Assembly: GCA_036877525.1 (NCBI GenBank)
Contig: JAZGTH010000072.1
Coordinates: 5,683,501-5,747,500 of the forward strand
DNA length: 64,000 nt
Reading direction: 5' to 3'
Origin: Chromobotia macracanthus
Taxonomy: Eukaryota > Chordata > Actinopteri > Cypriniformes > Botiidae
Every line of letters begins with the position of its first letter. Positions within the stretch are counted from its first letter, which is position 1. Shown piece by piece: positions 27,385 through 40,653 of this stretch. The notes beneath the pieces were generated by a model. It made no database searches. It was not told the origin of the DNA and worked only from the letters and a program-made list of their open reading frames with translations. The translations under genes were made by a program, and so were the position numbers.

Positions 27385-30300
27385 AACATTTAAAACTGTT
27401 CAGCTGGTGACATAAACAACATATACAGTTGGTCTCATTTAGTGATTAATCTACCAGCAGTATTGTGTACATTAAGTGTTTGTTTGGTTTTGGTAATGCT
27501 GTGTTTGTTTCATTTTGTCTGCATTAGAGTGTGTGATATAATGTTTATTATTTGTCAGCAGTCTACAGGCTGTACGGAGGGCAGACACAGACGTAACCAG
27601 TGCAGTGCTCGTGTAAATCTATCACTGCATCAGAATATATTGATCTGGTGATCAACAGTCACTGTTTATTAATGAATTTATTAACAGCTTGAGTCTCAGT
27701 CTCTGATATTAAATCATTATAATCAGAAGAGTTGCAGAGTATGTAAGACAGAAGGAAAGAAGGGTGTGTTGGGTACTTACTTATGTTGTTATTAGTCATA
27801 CATGTTGTGTTTATATTGTAGAGTATTTGGAGAATATATTTGTAAATGCAGTTAGAAAACTCTGAGACTCTAACATTGATCATGAGTGTGTGTGAGCTTG
27901 CCCTTTTTACCCACAATCCTTTGCGTGAGAGGAGATAAGCAGCTCTGTTCTGTTGACTTTTATGTGAGTATTGATGTTGTGTGTGAATTGGACGTCATTA
28001 ATTTTCTCTGATTTTTCTCCACTCTTGATCTGCAGATCGGGTTTTAACTTTTGCCCCTGGCATCATGGTGTGGAATATTAAAACAGATGGAGGACAGTCG
28101 GCTTAAAGGACATGGAGCTGGTCTCAGTGGCTCAGCCCAGCCATCAGAACTGAATATAAATAGTTTAATTAGTCTGTTAGTTCATTTGGAAATATGAACA
28201 CTTATCTAAAGGGTGATGTTGAGTTTCCTGTAGAGCAGAGACAAGCAGTGCTGACTCCTGAAAACCCAAGAAATATGCAGAACTTAATTAGGGGGGGATA
28301 TCACAGACGTTGAGTGTTTATTCAGCAGTGAGAACGTTCAGGAAGAGCAGTTTCATCTCATTTCTCGCCCTCTGAAGACATGTGGCCGTGCAAAGATGTG
28401 ACTCATATAATACTTGAAATTTGGTTTTGGAAAGTAAATAAAACTGAAGTTATGGCCATTTGCTTGGAAACTTCACTTGTTTTTTCTCGACTGCATTGAG
28501 ACGTGGTTTGACTCGTGATGTTTCTCTGTATGTGGGCGGTTCTTGGCCTGTAACATAAAGTCTTATGTGTGACTGAGTTTAGGATGCGTGTTTGCCGGGT
28601 GTAAATTCAGCAGTAATGATCCAGTTTAACCCGTGTGAGTGTTTCAGCCAGTCATCCTGAACTTATATAACGAGTCTGTAGTTTGTGTTCTGTAATGACC
28701 CTGAGACAGCAGAGGTCAGAGTGTGACTGTATCTGCTCCAGCCAATTATCATCCATGGTGCTGACGGGCACAGCGTGAGGTCAGTGGGGTCACCAGAGCT
28801 CCTCCGTCTCTCCTGATCGTCCTGCCCACTGAACACAAGTGACAGTTGATTGGCACCATCATTAAATTCCCAGATGAGACAGACTGTGACCTCACGCCAG
28901 TCTCCGCCCCCGTCTGCTTTCTAAAACACTTTCTGTGTGCTGGTCAACACATGTGACTGTGGCAACATTTTCTGTAAGAAATAACAATCATAAATAAGAT
29001 CTCTTCAGTATTTCATTTGATTTTCCTGGAAAGAAATGAAATAAAGAAGCGATTTGTCTACCATCTACCAAGATACCAAAGTCTGAGATCTCAGTGTTCC
29101 TCACCAAATGATTGAGGTATGTTATACACATTATTTTTTAATAGCTTTATAATCTTACTGAATGTAAACGACACCAAACAAGAGCCTTAATTCAGAGTTA
29201 TGAATTAGCGATTTTACTTCATTTTCTTCTTTATTATCTCTCATCTGATTGATCTCTCCACAGTTATGTTATTGTTCTTTACTTTTACAGTACGGCACCT
29301 GTCTGATTTTTTTCTATTTTAATTCCTTCTAAAGAATTTAGGACAAAGTTGATACTTCAATAAAACATAATAGAGAACATTATTTTCTTGAGATCTTTGA
29401 GGAATACGTTTTTCTGCTGGGTTGCTTGAATGACTCTTTTGATGTCTGTGTGGTAAACTGTGGTAAGTCTTAGGTGAGAAATTTACTGCACTAACTGCTG
29501 CTGTCTGTCAGTTAATACAGCAGTGCGACAGTCTGTCTCTCTCAGCACGTCTTCAGAGCAATGCGAGCTGTCCAGCGCTCAGGTGAGGCCGTGGAGACGC
29601 TGAGTCTGTAGAGAGAGTAAGAGAGAGAGAGAGAAAGAGGGTGGCGTGACGCTGTAAATTGGTCCCTGGTGGTGACACAATGCTCGCTGGGTAATTTGGA
29701 CAATGGGGCATTTGACAGCTCAGCCATCACAGGAACTGCACCCTGGAGAGGAACCGTCTCTCTGGCTTTCTGCTGCTTCTGTCACACTGATGGAGCTGCT
29801 CTCTGAGTAGCAGCATCATTCTACAATCAACCAACAAAATGGCTTTTCATCCAAAAAGCGGGCGGGAGTCAGAGCGGGTCTCTTGCTGTGTGCACAAGCC
29901 CTCTGTGTGTCCTCTGACACTGTGACGCTCCGCTTGAAAAAAATCTCTTTAAAATGCGTCCACGGTGTGATATTTGGCCTTCAAATAAAATTTTCAGCAA
30001 TCCTGACATGGTTGTGTTGCTGTGTTTGAAGCCAAATATTCAGATATTTGGCGAACTGGTTGCAGTTTTAGACATGCAGTTGCCATTGACTTGTGAAATC
30101 TAGCCACAGTAACGCTCTGTTGCCATGACACCCTGGGAATTAATTTCTCTCTGTGCACTGTACATATAAATTCTCAGGGTGACGTGTGAACAGTGTTCTC
30201 TGAACAGAGATTCAGCAGATACCGAGAGAATGAGAGAAACTTCTCCTGCGGGGGTGAGTGATGGATCGCAGGTTTGCACAATTTTTTGCACATATTTCTT

Positions 30301-32017
30301 GCATATATGCACAATGAGTTTGCAAATGATGTAACTATGAGTGTATGGTAAGGATAGAACTTTGTGAATATTGCAGTGGTTTTAAATATTTAAACGTTTA
30401 AATAGTGTTTTCTTGGCTTTTTCTTGAGCTTCTATTTCGGCTCAGATCTGCTCTTCTGTAGTGTATGGTAGCAGCAGGTCACAGAAATGAGTTTTATAAC
30501 AGCAGCTGAGGTCTCCTCCATCCAGCCTGACCTCAGAGTCAGACCACTCGAGCAGAGCTTCAGGGCTTTTCCTGGGTCACCCACACTCTTCGGAGGAAGC
30601 TCAGCTTCATCTACACATTCACAGCGATTTGATCACAGATGCTGCATGTCCAAACTTCTCCATGTCATTCTGTTGAGTTCAGTAGAGCTGCTTGACTTTT
30701 GATGGTCTCGCATCTCATATAAAAGTGCCAAACATGGTCACACAGAGTGAAAAAATACTGCATGAAATATTAGGAGCTAAAAATGTGTCATGTTTTTGTA
30801 AGACCTTCACTAGTCGTTCAGAGTTCATTCTGCTGTTGAATTGGGCCAACAGTGAAGTGAGTGTCATGGCAACCGGATCTTCCTGCGACGCCTCCTTCTG
30901 TTCTGACCTAGAAAGAATGAAATGATTGTGTGTTTCCACAGTAATCACCTGCTGTTATCAGACATACAGAAGAAACCCTCACACACTGAGTCATTTCTCC
31001 GCCTGCTCATCCGAGCATAAAAAGAGACTGAAGGACTCGCTGCTTATCTGCAGCTTGTTCATTTCTCATTGAAGGCGTTTGGTAATCTTATCTCTGCTCT
31101 ACTTTCTGGAATATTCCTGTGTATGTGTCCAGCCAAATCAATTGTGCTCATTCAGTTTTTGTAATGACGTGTTTCTCTCATCATTTAGATAAGAGGCTCA
31201 TGGACTGAAACATGCTAATTGCTGTGTCCTGCCCCCCCACACTGTGAGCACTGGCTGAAGAATTTGTTGTTTAATTTCTGTGAATGTTTCAGACTGGAGT
31301 CTGAACTTCAGACTAAAGAATAATTCTGTCTGTGTGAATGTATATCTGATGGGAATCTGTATTGGCAAAAAAGATTCAGAAGAGTACCACTGCACTACCA
31401 TATTTTTGTGGACACATACCATAGTCATGCCCACAGTTAAGTGACTTTATTTGTTACTCTCAGGGGTCATTGTGGAGACAGTGACATTGAACAGATAATT
31501 TGAGATCTCAGAAATGTGTAGCTGACGTCCTGAAATCCCTTTTAGTCACGAGTGTTGAGTAGAAGCTGTTCGTCTTCTGATTTACTTCCTCTTGTGTTGC
31601 TCATCATTCTTTTTCTCAGTGCAGCAACAGAAAAGAGAATAAAAGCAGAGAGAGAGAGAGAGAGCGTGAGTGAGCAGGATTTATGCCGGCGTTCATGCTT
31701 CACTTTCTCCTGATGGAAGAGAAGCGTGTTGAGGGTGATACACTGCTTTCCTGAGGACCATAAATCTGGATGCGCACTGATACAATCCAGTTTATCTTTC
31801 ACACAACTGCCAGCTGATATCACACATGTAAAAAACTATATGCATGTGTGTGTATGTGTGTGTAGACAGTCCTCATAGCATCACATTATAGCGGTGCAAT
31901 TAACCAGAAAAACAATTGCATTCATGATTCAGTCAAATAATCTATTTGTAGAGCTTTTCAGAATGATTCTGTAGTGTCTTAATTGTGAAATGTTTTGTTT
32001 ACATTCCACAGAAAGTA

Positions 32018-32092
32018 TAATATATAATTACATAAATATAATATAAATATAAAAATATAAAATATATTAGTATATAAATTAAAGTATATATT
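32018..32092. repeat. AT-rich low-complexity stretch
   Basis: About 75 bp consist almost only of A and T in words such as ATAATATA and AAATATAAA. It is low-complexity sequence with no obvious unit and no function that can be read. Confidence 0.75.
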
Positions 32093-34947
32093 TCTCTTTA
32101 GGTCTTTTTTTAATCATAGGATCACACACAAGCAGTCACTAGTTCTATAGTGAGTCTATAGACAGCACTGACTGATCGATATGTTTGTTGTGTGCAGTTA
32201 GTGAGGTCACCCAACAGAAAGATGTTTATTGTCTTTGTTATTTTGACTTTCCATCTCATTCACTCTGACTCTCTTCCTTCAGTAGCTGTCAGAAAACATC
32301 TCTTTCTTTCTCTCCTTCACTCCTGACGGATCCATTCATTTCCTCAGATCATGTTATTTCATCCAGCAGTTCTCTCGAACACATTATGTTTTCTCTTGAT
32401 TTGACAGCACGCTGGAGATGCTGTTTTGAATGCGCTCAACCACATGCGTTCCTCCCCATTGTCTTTGGCAATTACTTCAAGTCTTATTGCGATATTTTCC
32501 TCCAGTGTTCAGGTTGCCGTCAGCTGCAGTATAAACTCAGAGATCTCTAGAGTTTTCTAGGAAGCACTTTGGATAACGTAAAATCACGGTAAAACATGCA
32601 TTACCCAGAGACAGTGGTTTTCATCAACTGCTTTACACACTATGAAAATCCACTGACAGCCTGCATTAAACATGGCACGCGCTAAACCCCGAAGACGCTC
32701 TTTAATTGAAAAAACAATTAGGCTTTGGGTGATGTAGACGCTTTGTTGCGCCAGACTTCCACTGAACCTGAACTGAGAGACTCGGAGGAAACCTGGTTTA
32801 TTCCCCGCAGGCTCACATAAGAAGGGATTGTTTGGACACACATGGCTGCTGCTGTGTGAACGCGGGTCTGTGCTGTTTTCCTGCCTTTGAAGATGTTTGG
32901 CCCTCAACAAACTGGAGGTGAGGAGGGTTTATAAACTCCACAGCTGCATCTGCTGGTCTTTCTTCATGGATGTTATCAGGTGATGCTGGAGAGAACACAC
33001 TTGTTTTCAGGTGGATATCCTCACTGTGCTCGTTTCGTTCTCATGTGCTTCTTTAATGTCCGTTTCCTCTTGTGTGGTAGACTATAATACAATACCATAC
33101 CCTCTTTATTTGAAGAACCCATGTCTTTGAGGTTCCTGACTTCACAGATCTTTTGACATCTCGTGTTGTTTAGATGAAGTTTTGATAATGCTTTTGTACA
33201 TGATATGATATCTGTACTACCTGTTTTGGACAAGCAAATAAAGATCTCTTGAGATTCAACAAGTCCAGATCTGTCAGTGTGGGCTGTGGAGGTCTCAGGA
33301 AGTCTCAGCTCATCAGAAGTTCTCCATGCATTCGCAGCACACCTGAAGCTGAAGCGCAGGTGTGGGAGACGCAGGCAGTGAACAGATAGATACTGTGATC
33401 TGCCGGGTCACTGCGCTGTGAGACTGCGTTTCATTTTCATGAACCATTTCAGCAGGAGGAATTCAACTGAAAGTGTTTTCTGGAATATTCACTCTTCATT
33501 TACACTTCCTGACCTTCTGTCGCTCTCTTTCTCTCCCATTCGTCATACTTTTAAACATCCAGTCGAGCAGTTTATCGAGCGCTGAAGTTATTTCCATGTG
33601 GATTAGAAATGCTTTACATATGTGAAGAATCTTATTTACAGCTGGACATTTTAGGAAACAACTCATCCTTGAGTTCCTTGCTGTTTTTAACTGGTAATAA
33701 CTAGTTTTCCAGGCTAATTAAGCTTGTGTGCTGCTAGTTTAGCTGCTCAGTCAGTCTGATTTAAAGTGTTTTTACAGTGGGGACTGATGCAGAAACACAA
33801 TCGTTTCCTGTCAATATTTGTTTTCATTTGATTTGTTTATGCACAAACAAGCATCGTAATCCAAATTCACATGTGAATTCAAACTCAAAGCCTTTTTTGT
33901 TGTTATAGTGCTATGGTATTATATTTTTCCATGAAGAACACTTGTGCATATTCTGTGGGAACTTATAAAATGTAATTTTAATCTTTCTTCATATGGGAGC
34001 AATTTGGTTCTTTTGAGATTAAAATCAGAGTAAAGGGTTGCAGAATCCGGGGTAGCAAACTAACCTCTGTTGCGATTTGATTTCAACACAAACATTCATC
34101 AGACGAGATGAAACACTAATTGCCTTAAGCATGTTGTTGCAGTTTGCAGAGGTGATGAAGGTCACGCAGGGGCTGCATGCTATGACTGTGCTGTGACTGC
34201 TTTCACAGAGCTCACAGCCAATTAAGAGACACTCAGCTTGTGATGTCAACTCAACACTTTTATTATTCAAGGTCAGACTCTTTCATGTCTGTTTTTGTTT
34301 TTGAGGTTGCTGCTGCTCTGAGGGGAAGGTGTGGTTGACTTTTCAAGATGCGATTGTGATAACAGGCCTAAACTCAGATTACATCCCGGAGAACCAGCAT
34401 CAGAGCCCGGCAGTGTGGCGTGAAGATTTCCTTCAGCGTGACGGCACGCAGACGGGGTGGAGCCCAGCACCGGCCCCCTCGGACCCCTGTATCCACACCA
34501 CAATCTTCTGTGAGGGGCGACTGCCCACTGCAGCTCAGGAGATCGACAGTACTGATTAAACAGCGGCTGAAGACAGACAGATGTGACGGCTTGCATGCGT
34601 GTGTCCTGACGCCGCATGTGCTGCGTTACCAAACATGCTGTAGGGTTGCGTAACGAATGTGGACTGTTATCTTGTTGGCGTGGGGCATTTTTTGTCATGT
34701 TTTTCTTTTTCTTGAATGCTGTTCTCTTTTTTTATTCTCTTGTATTTATTATTTCTGGCACTGTGGAGGTTGATGAATTAGAGATCGCATGCAGGGACAT
34801 GCAAGAGAACTCTGTCTGATCTCTCATCCCTGCAGCGAGATGGACAAAGACAGAGAGAGAGAGAGTTTTTGGGTCAAGGTCTGTTGGTCTGGCAGGACGG
34901 GGGAGTCTTAGGTGACTGTCATCGGTAAATCACAACAGAGAAACAAT

Positions 34948-35068
34948 CCTGTAGCTTAGATGATGAAGTATTGTGTGCTCGCGACAGCATGCAGCGGGTT
35001 CGATTAGCAGGTAATGATGAAACTAGAATGACACTGCAAGCTGCTCTGGATAAAAGGCAAATATGAAT
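34948..35068 (+). mobile_element. Degenerate tRNA-derived SINE
   Basis: GTAGCTTAGATGATG at 34951 resembles a pol III A box, and GGTTCGATT at about 34998 resembles a B box. Their spacing of about 46 bp is normal for a tRNA-like head. Downstream, CTGCTCTGGATAAAAGG at 35041 matches the kind of tail shared by many fish SINEs and their partner LINEs. The copy is worn: the A box is imperfect and there is no clean poly-A or target duplication. It is presumably inactive. Confidence 0.6.
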
Positions 35069-35740
35069 GTTCAATATACGTTCAAGATCAATTGTGTGTG
35101 TCTGTGTTTGTGCATGCATGTGTGTTGCACTGAGATAGTGATCATTCTTGGCGAGTCCAGCAGTTTCTCAGGTCATGGTTCTGGTCCAGAGCTAATTGTT
35201 GAGCTGATAAACCTGCCCTGGTTTGCTCAGATATGCCCCACACGCCCCCCTTCTCCCCCGAGCTCAGGGCCACAGGACAGAAATGGCTGATGGGAAGTTT
35301 TCTGAATGTTGTTTTTACTCTTGTGGTTTGCTGTCACTCCACCCCATAACACAGACCCACAGTGACTGTGCTGAAATACAGCAGCTTAAGCAAACTCAAA
35401 ACTGAAGCAATAACTAGCTGAGTTTGTGTTTCTGACAGTATCAGTGGACTAAAGCAATAGTCAATGAGAGGCTTTGTAACTAGTGATTTTACTGTTGTGT
35501 GATGGTACTGTTGTGCACTGTGGTAAATTCATGTAGTTTACAGCTTACTGCTTGTATAGAATGGCTACAGAAGACTATAAACAACATCTATGTTGAATAA
35601 ATAATTTGTGAGTTCATTTTTATAATCAGAGATTTGATTAAAAGCGTCTGATGGAGGATCAAAAAGGTTTATGTTGCAGGCGACACTGAAGTCATAATTT
35701 AGAGTTGTGGAGGGGTGGATATTTACATACTAAATAACCT

Positions 35741-35790
35741 CTAGTTACCATCTAGACCACCCTAGCAGCTGCATAGCAACACCCCAGAAT
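35741..35790. repeat. GTTGCTA-family dispersed repeat (reverse orientation)
   Basis: The words CCACCCTAGCAGCTG and CATAGCAACACCCC are the reverse complement of the GTTGCTA...GGTG motif seen at 45110, 51061 and 60073. Short tandem clusters of this motif are common in fish introns (general knowledge). Confidence 0.55.
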
Positions 35791-37180
35791 TGTAATGGTG
35801 TGTTTCCACTGAAAATGTCAAGAACCTAGTTCATCTGCCAAGTAATGCGGTTAATCAGTCTAGATACAGAATAACATAATTCGGAATAAAATAATATCAA
35901 ATTCAATTGATGTGGTCACAGGTGATTTCAGAGCTTGAACTTTGTATTGTATAAACAACTTTTGAACATTCCTGTTCTTCTTTTCTTTAAATGACACACA
36001 CTCCAGCAGAGTTCACAGCTCTTCTTCAGTTAGCAGGTGATTACGGGCTAGTGACAGGTCAGCTGTGATTCGGTACCAACATGTGATGAAAAGCCCACAC
36101 TCTTTACCCAGAAGCCCCTGGGGCTGTGTGTGCTAATGCAGTGTCACCTGCTCACCCCAACTGCTCTACAGGCCTGTAACATCACAGCTGATGCTGATGT
36201 GATTTCACCGCTCGTCCTGACAGGGTTTGTTAGACACAGTCAGGATCGGACCGTGGTGCTGTGGTGTGATGGAGAATCTTTAATGTTACCTTTTAACCTC
36301 TCGTGTCCACGCGCCTGCTCTCTCTCTCTCTCTGTGTAAATAATTCATGGCCACCAGTCGGGTGTTAAGAATAGAAAACGTGTTCGGAGGTGACGAATGT
36401 CTCTGCAAATGTCTTTGCGCTTCCCTCTGCTGGAGAGGCCTGGAGTCAGAGCTGTTTTATGTTCCTCAAAGGGAATTTGGATGGCCTCTTCCTGTTTACT
36501 GTTGATCATCAGCTCTGTTGCTCCAGCACAGGCAGATAAACACAGGTTTGTGTTTGATGAGGAAGATGCTGGTGAGGAGGGGTGGAGGTTGTGATGAAAG
36601 CACAGCGTAATTACAGTCTGCCAGAACAAAAACCTGTGGAATTAATTAAACCAGATTCCCGGCGCTGGTGTGTGGAAATTACAACTCACGGTTTCAGTCT
36701 CAGGCCCGAAAAACTCCAAGAATGAATTTTTGATTTCTGAAAGGTGTCAGAATTCAGCTGATTATTCATAGTAGGTATTTGTTGCGCTCACAGCAAACAT
36801 TAACATAAACGTCAGTTACTGTCATGGTGCAGCAACAGTGTTAGAGTTAGTTAAACGGACTACATATTTATTGCTAACTATCTATACTTGCCTAAAACAA
36901 CACATGTAACAGTACAGATGTTTTGTCACTCCCCTGAGTGTTGAGCTTTGATTTACTGTCATAGTGTAAAAACGTTTTTGTCGTGTGCTGTGTTTGCTGG
37001 TGTGTGTTTGTTCATGTTACATGTGCTGCCTGCAGTTGATAACTGCACACAATAGCTCCTCAATGGCCATTTGATACAATGCAGCTCGCATCCAGACACG
37101 CTCTCTACAGACACACTCTCTGATGTGTTCTGCTCTCAACACTAATCCTGTTTTTCCATGCTTTTCTCCTCCCTCTGTAG

Positions 37181-37408
37181 ATGATGACTATCTTGGGTTG
37201 GGTGAGCTCCCGGAGACCTTCCCCTCCGACCCACCCGAGCCCCTCCCACACTTCCTGATGGAGCCGGAGGAGGCGTACATTGTCAAAAACAAACCTGTCA
37301 ATCTGTACTGCAAAGCCACGCCTGCCACGCAGATCTACTTCAAATGCAACAGCGAGTGGGTCCATCAGAAGGAGCACACAGTGGAGGAGCGCGTGGACGA
37401 GACCTCTG
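37181..37408 (+). CDS. unc5c: unc5c exon 2: N-terminal linker and first half of Ig1
   Basis: This exon encodes the mature N-terminus and the first half of the first immunoglobulin domain, which contributes to netrin binding in this family. The acceptor is a strong pyrimidine tract ending CTGTAG at 37180, and the donor is G|GTCAGT after 37408. Both junctions are phase 1. Counting the split first codon as residue 1, the exon starts with Asp-Asp-Asp-Tyr. It then carries the proline-rich segment FPSDPPEPLPHF (14-25), the first Ig cysteine at 44 (LYCKA) and an extra cysteine at 56 (FKCNSEW), which UNC5 proteins use for a second Ig1 disulfide. No stop interrupts it, although the frame also runs on into the intron. 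The preceding exon should end with the single base that opens the first codon (G if Asp). Identity is confident, boundaries nearly so. Confidence 0.96.
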
Positions 37409-38906
37409 GTCAGTATCTCCTGCAGGGCCAGGGAGGGAGGAGGCGGGTAAAAATAAAAACACAGCATATGAATTTGAACTCCAGCACTCAGATGCTCGCG
37501 CTCCCTCAGGCGGTGGAGTGTAAGAGCTGGAAAATCAGGCAGATGAATAATTCAGAGGAGTCTGTAATGAGAGTGAATTTCTCCGTCTTGTTAAACTGTG
37601 AGTTGAGCAGCATCAGACTGCTGCTGGTCTGTTGTTGTTGGGCTGTTTGTGGCTGATGACACGGACATCATTAGAAGTGCAGACAGCAGAGGTTTTGATG
37701 CTGAGATCTTCTCTGCCACACAGACCCCGTGATAACAAACTCCTGTGGGACGCAGAAGAGACGAGGCGTCTTAGACAGCAGAGACAGTGAGCTGCAGTCC
37801 TCTACAGTTACACGAGAGCTCGTTTCTCATCTCTTTAGCTGAAATATCTTTAAAGTTAGTTCAGACAGAAGTTAAAACTCACTCTCATGTTGTTCTGCCC
37901 GCCTGGATTTCTGTCTTCTGTCTTTGACACAGAATAACACAGTGACCTGAGGCTGATAATAACCTGATAAACTTTCCTCTCTATTGTATCACTCACATCT
38001 CATTTGCACCTGTGCATTGACAACACAGTTTTTATGCATCTTGTAACCAAATGTGACTTTAAATGCATACATGCACAAATGAGATATGAGAGATTTGGCA
38101 GATTATTTGTTTGTATCTACCTGATTTTTGGTCTTCATTCAAAGCTCTGGCCTCAGATGGCAGATGAGCACATATGAACTGCTTTAATACTGTTAGTGTT
38201 TTCTGATTAACAGTCCCTGGTCACTGCATGCTTTGATTTTATGAAAAAAATCATGTGAATCATATAGAAGAAATGAAGTCATATGTGTTTTGAAATATCT
38301 GCAGTGCAGTAAACAGGGTTGTCAAAACACAACACTCAAATACACAGTTTATTGAATACTAGCTAGAGATCAGAGAGATGTTCGGCTAAAAACTCCACAC
38401 AGCACTGAAGCGTGTGTGTCTGTGTGTGTCCTCTGGGATTTAATATCTATCTTTTCAATAGGGACGCTGCTCAAAGCTGTACTGAAGGGAACGTCAGAGA
38501 GTGATTGTTACCTGTGGGCAGGCAGCGACAACTCAATTTCCCTTTTTGGCAGCTGAATGCAGCCAATCAAAGCCGCCGTGTTGTGTGTAATAGCTCAGAG
38601 GCCTCTGGGTATTTGATTCTCTCACGGACATACTGACCATTGTACTTCAGCCGAGAGAACTCAACCCAAACACATCACACCCGCTTATCACACACTCCTG
38701 CACACTGATGAGTTGAATGAGGGGAAATAACGGCTGCTTCATTTGTGTATTGGGGTTTGAGGTTAAAGTGTGTGGCTGATCATGTGGATGTGTTTTTTGC
38801 TTTGACAGTGAAGGAGTGAAGGTTGAAGGTGAGTATCGGGCCTCACTCTCAGTGTACAGACGTCCCATCACATCCAGTCCTTCAGCATGTTTCATACTAC
38901 ACAGAT

Positions 38907-39558
38907 TTAGTGTGAGTAGGTAGTGTGAGTATTATGGGTAGTGTGAGTATTATGGGTAGTGTGAGTTTATGGGTAGTGTGAGTATTATGGGTAGTGTGAG
39001 TATTATGGGTAGTGTGAGTATTATGGGTAGTGTGAGTTTTATGGGTAGTGTGAGTTTTATGGGTAGTGTGAGTATTATGGATAGTGTGAGTATTATGGAT
39101 AGTGTGAGTGTTATGGGTAGTGTGAGTGTTATGGGTAGTGTGAGTGTTATGGGTAGTGTGAGTGTTATGGGTAGTGTGAGTGTTATGGGGTAGTGTGAGT
39201 GTTATGGGGTAGTGTGAGTGTTATGGGGTAGTGTGAGTGTTATGGGGTAGTGTGAGTGTTATGGGGTAGTGTGAGTGTTATGGGGTAGTGTGAGTGTTAT
39301 GGGGTAGTGTAGTGAGTGTTATGGGGTAGTGTGAGTGTTATGGGGTAGTGTGAGTGTTATGGGGTAGTGTGAGTGTTATGGGGTAGTGTGAGTGTTATGG
39401 GGTAGTGTGAGTGTTATGGGGTAGTGTGAGTGTTATGGGGTAGTGTGAGTGTTATGGGTAGTGTGAGTGTTATGGGTAGTGTGAGTGTTATGGGTAGTGT
39501 GAGTGTTATGGGTAGTGTGAGTGTTATGGGTAGTGTATTATGGATAGTGTGAATATTG
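38907..39558 (+). repeat. 18/19-bp minisatellite carrying GTGAGT in almost every unit
   Basis: About 34 units based on GGGTAGTGTGAGTGTTAT run for about 650 bp. The array is structured. An early block has 18-bp units with GTATTAT or GTTTTAT, then two GATAGT units. An 18-bp GTGTTAT block follows, then a 19-bp block with an extra G (GGGG) from about 39185 to 39455, and finally 18-bp units again. One unit near 39307 has a GTGTAGTGAG variant. I counted 34 GTGAGT hexamers. Translation gives a Gly-Ser-Val-Ser repeat that breaks where units change to 19 bp, so it is not coding. Confidence 0.97.
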
Positions 39559-39696
39559 TGGTAATAGGCCATTGTTTCTTCTTTTCTCTCTCTTCTTTAA
39601 TTTCCACAGATTGACAAAAAAGCCACAGATAGAAGCTGGTTGGGCTGGTCAATAGCTATTTGAGCCGAAAGAAACCTGATCTGATGGCCACACGCC

Positions 39697-39762
39697 TCTC
39701 TCTTGCTGTCTCTATCTCTCTTGTCCCCCTTCTGTCTCTCTGTCTCTCTCTCTCTGTCTCTC

Positions 39763-39796
<34 letters not shown>

Positions 39797-39860
39797 CCAT
39801 CCCCACTCTGTCTCTCTCTCCTTCTCGTTGTCTTTCTCCAGGTCTCTCTCTCTCTCTTTG
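39697..39860 (+). repeat. CT-rich simple repeat
   Basis: Interrupted CT runs with CTGT units extend over about 160 bp, pyrimidine on the sense strand. They lie just beyond the minisatellite. A Leu-Ser translation on + and an Arg-Glu translation on - are artefacts. Confidence 0.9.
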
Positions 39861-40630
39861 CATGTTTGCTCAGAGAGCAGCTCAGCAGACAGTTCAGTCC
39901 TGCTGCTGCTCTTGGAGACAGTGAGTTATCTGTGCCAGGCTCTGGGCTCCAGCCTGCTGTCCCTTCGCCTCCTCCAAAATAAATAAAGAAAGACTTTGTT
40001 TACTGCCGAGGCCCAACAGCAGATCATTAGCTCACTGCAAATGGATTTCTGAGGAAGGCAATGGAGTGGTTTGAGGAGAAACACCTACTCAAATGTTCCT
40101 CTATTGATCTGGTCTCTTAAACACTCGGCTGCTCCTCAGAATTCACATTACAGATGGACCGGTGTTCAGAATCCCATCTATTTATAGCACCTATCGTGTT
40201 CGCCTAAGTTATTTTGATGGGTATCGGCCAATTTTAATTCCGGCCCATTTAGATGCAGTGAGCTATGGCACTTAGGAATGAGACGGGCGGAAACAAGATG
40301 GATGACAGTCGATTTGTTTGCTGCGCGACATTCAGGGTGTGAGTGTTTCTCGCCCGCCGTCTTTAATTATGTCGCTTGCCACACAAAACGGCCACCAGGA
40401 ATAAACAGGAAGGCTTCAATTTCATGCTTTTAGCGTTGATACCGACCTCTGTCGATGTTCAGGAAGAACCTCCGGCGTGTAAACAAATGAGCAGACTTAA
40501 TAGAAGTCACATGAGGTCATCTGACCGTCCGTAACTATGAGGAATCGCTGGTGTCCGTCTCCAGAGGCCAGTGCCATTGATTTAAACAAAGCAGAGTAAG
40601 TTAATTATATGTAGCTACAGTGCGACACCA

Positions 40631-40653
40631 GCATCATCATCATCGTCATCATC
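40631..40653 (+). repeat. CAT trinucleotide run
   Basis: About seven CAT units with one CGT variant. Confidence 0.85.

Larger units (their letters stand above)
27385..37180. other. Intronic sequence up to exon 2, no gene seen
   Basis: This is mostly unique intron sequence. It includes short GA runs (31648-31665, 34850-34866), an AT-rich stretch at about 32018-32092, a degenerate SINE at 34948-35068, a GTTGCTA-family fragment at 35741-35790 and a short CT run at about 36318-36334. It ends in the exon 2 acceptor at 37180. ORFs are short and unlike known families. Confidence 0.6.

Noticed and set aside
27016..27410. Leu/Cys-rich repeat ORFs
   Set aside because: They are explained by a 24-bp minisatellite whose unit is a multiple of three. 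Two frames are open at once.
38969..39193. Gly-Ser-Val-Ser repeat ORF
   Set aside because: It is a product of the 18-bp minisatellite and stops soon after units become 19 bp. It lies in intron 2.
38907..39558. CRISPR-like direct repeats
   Set aside because: Units are directly adjacent with no unique spacers. The context is a vertebrate intron, so this is a minisatellite.
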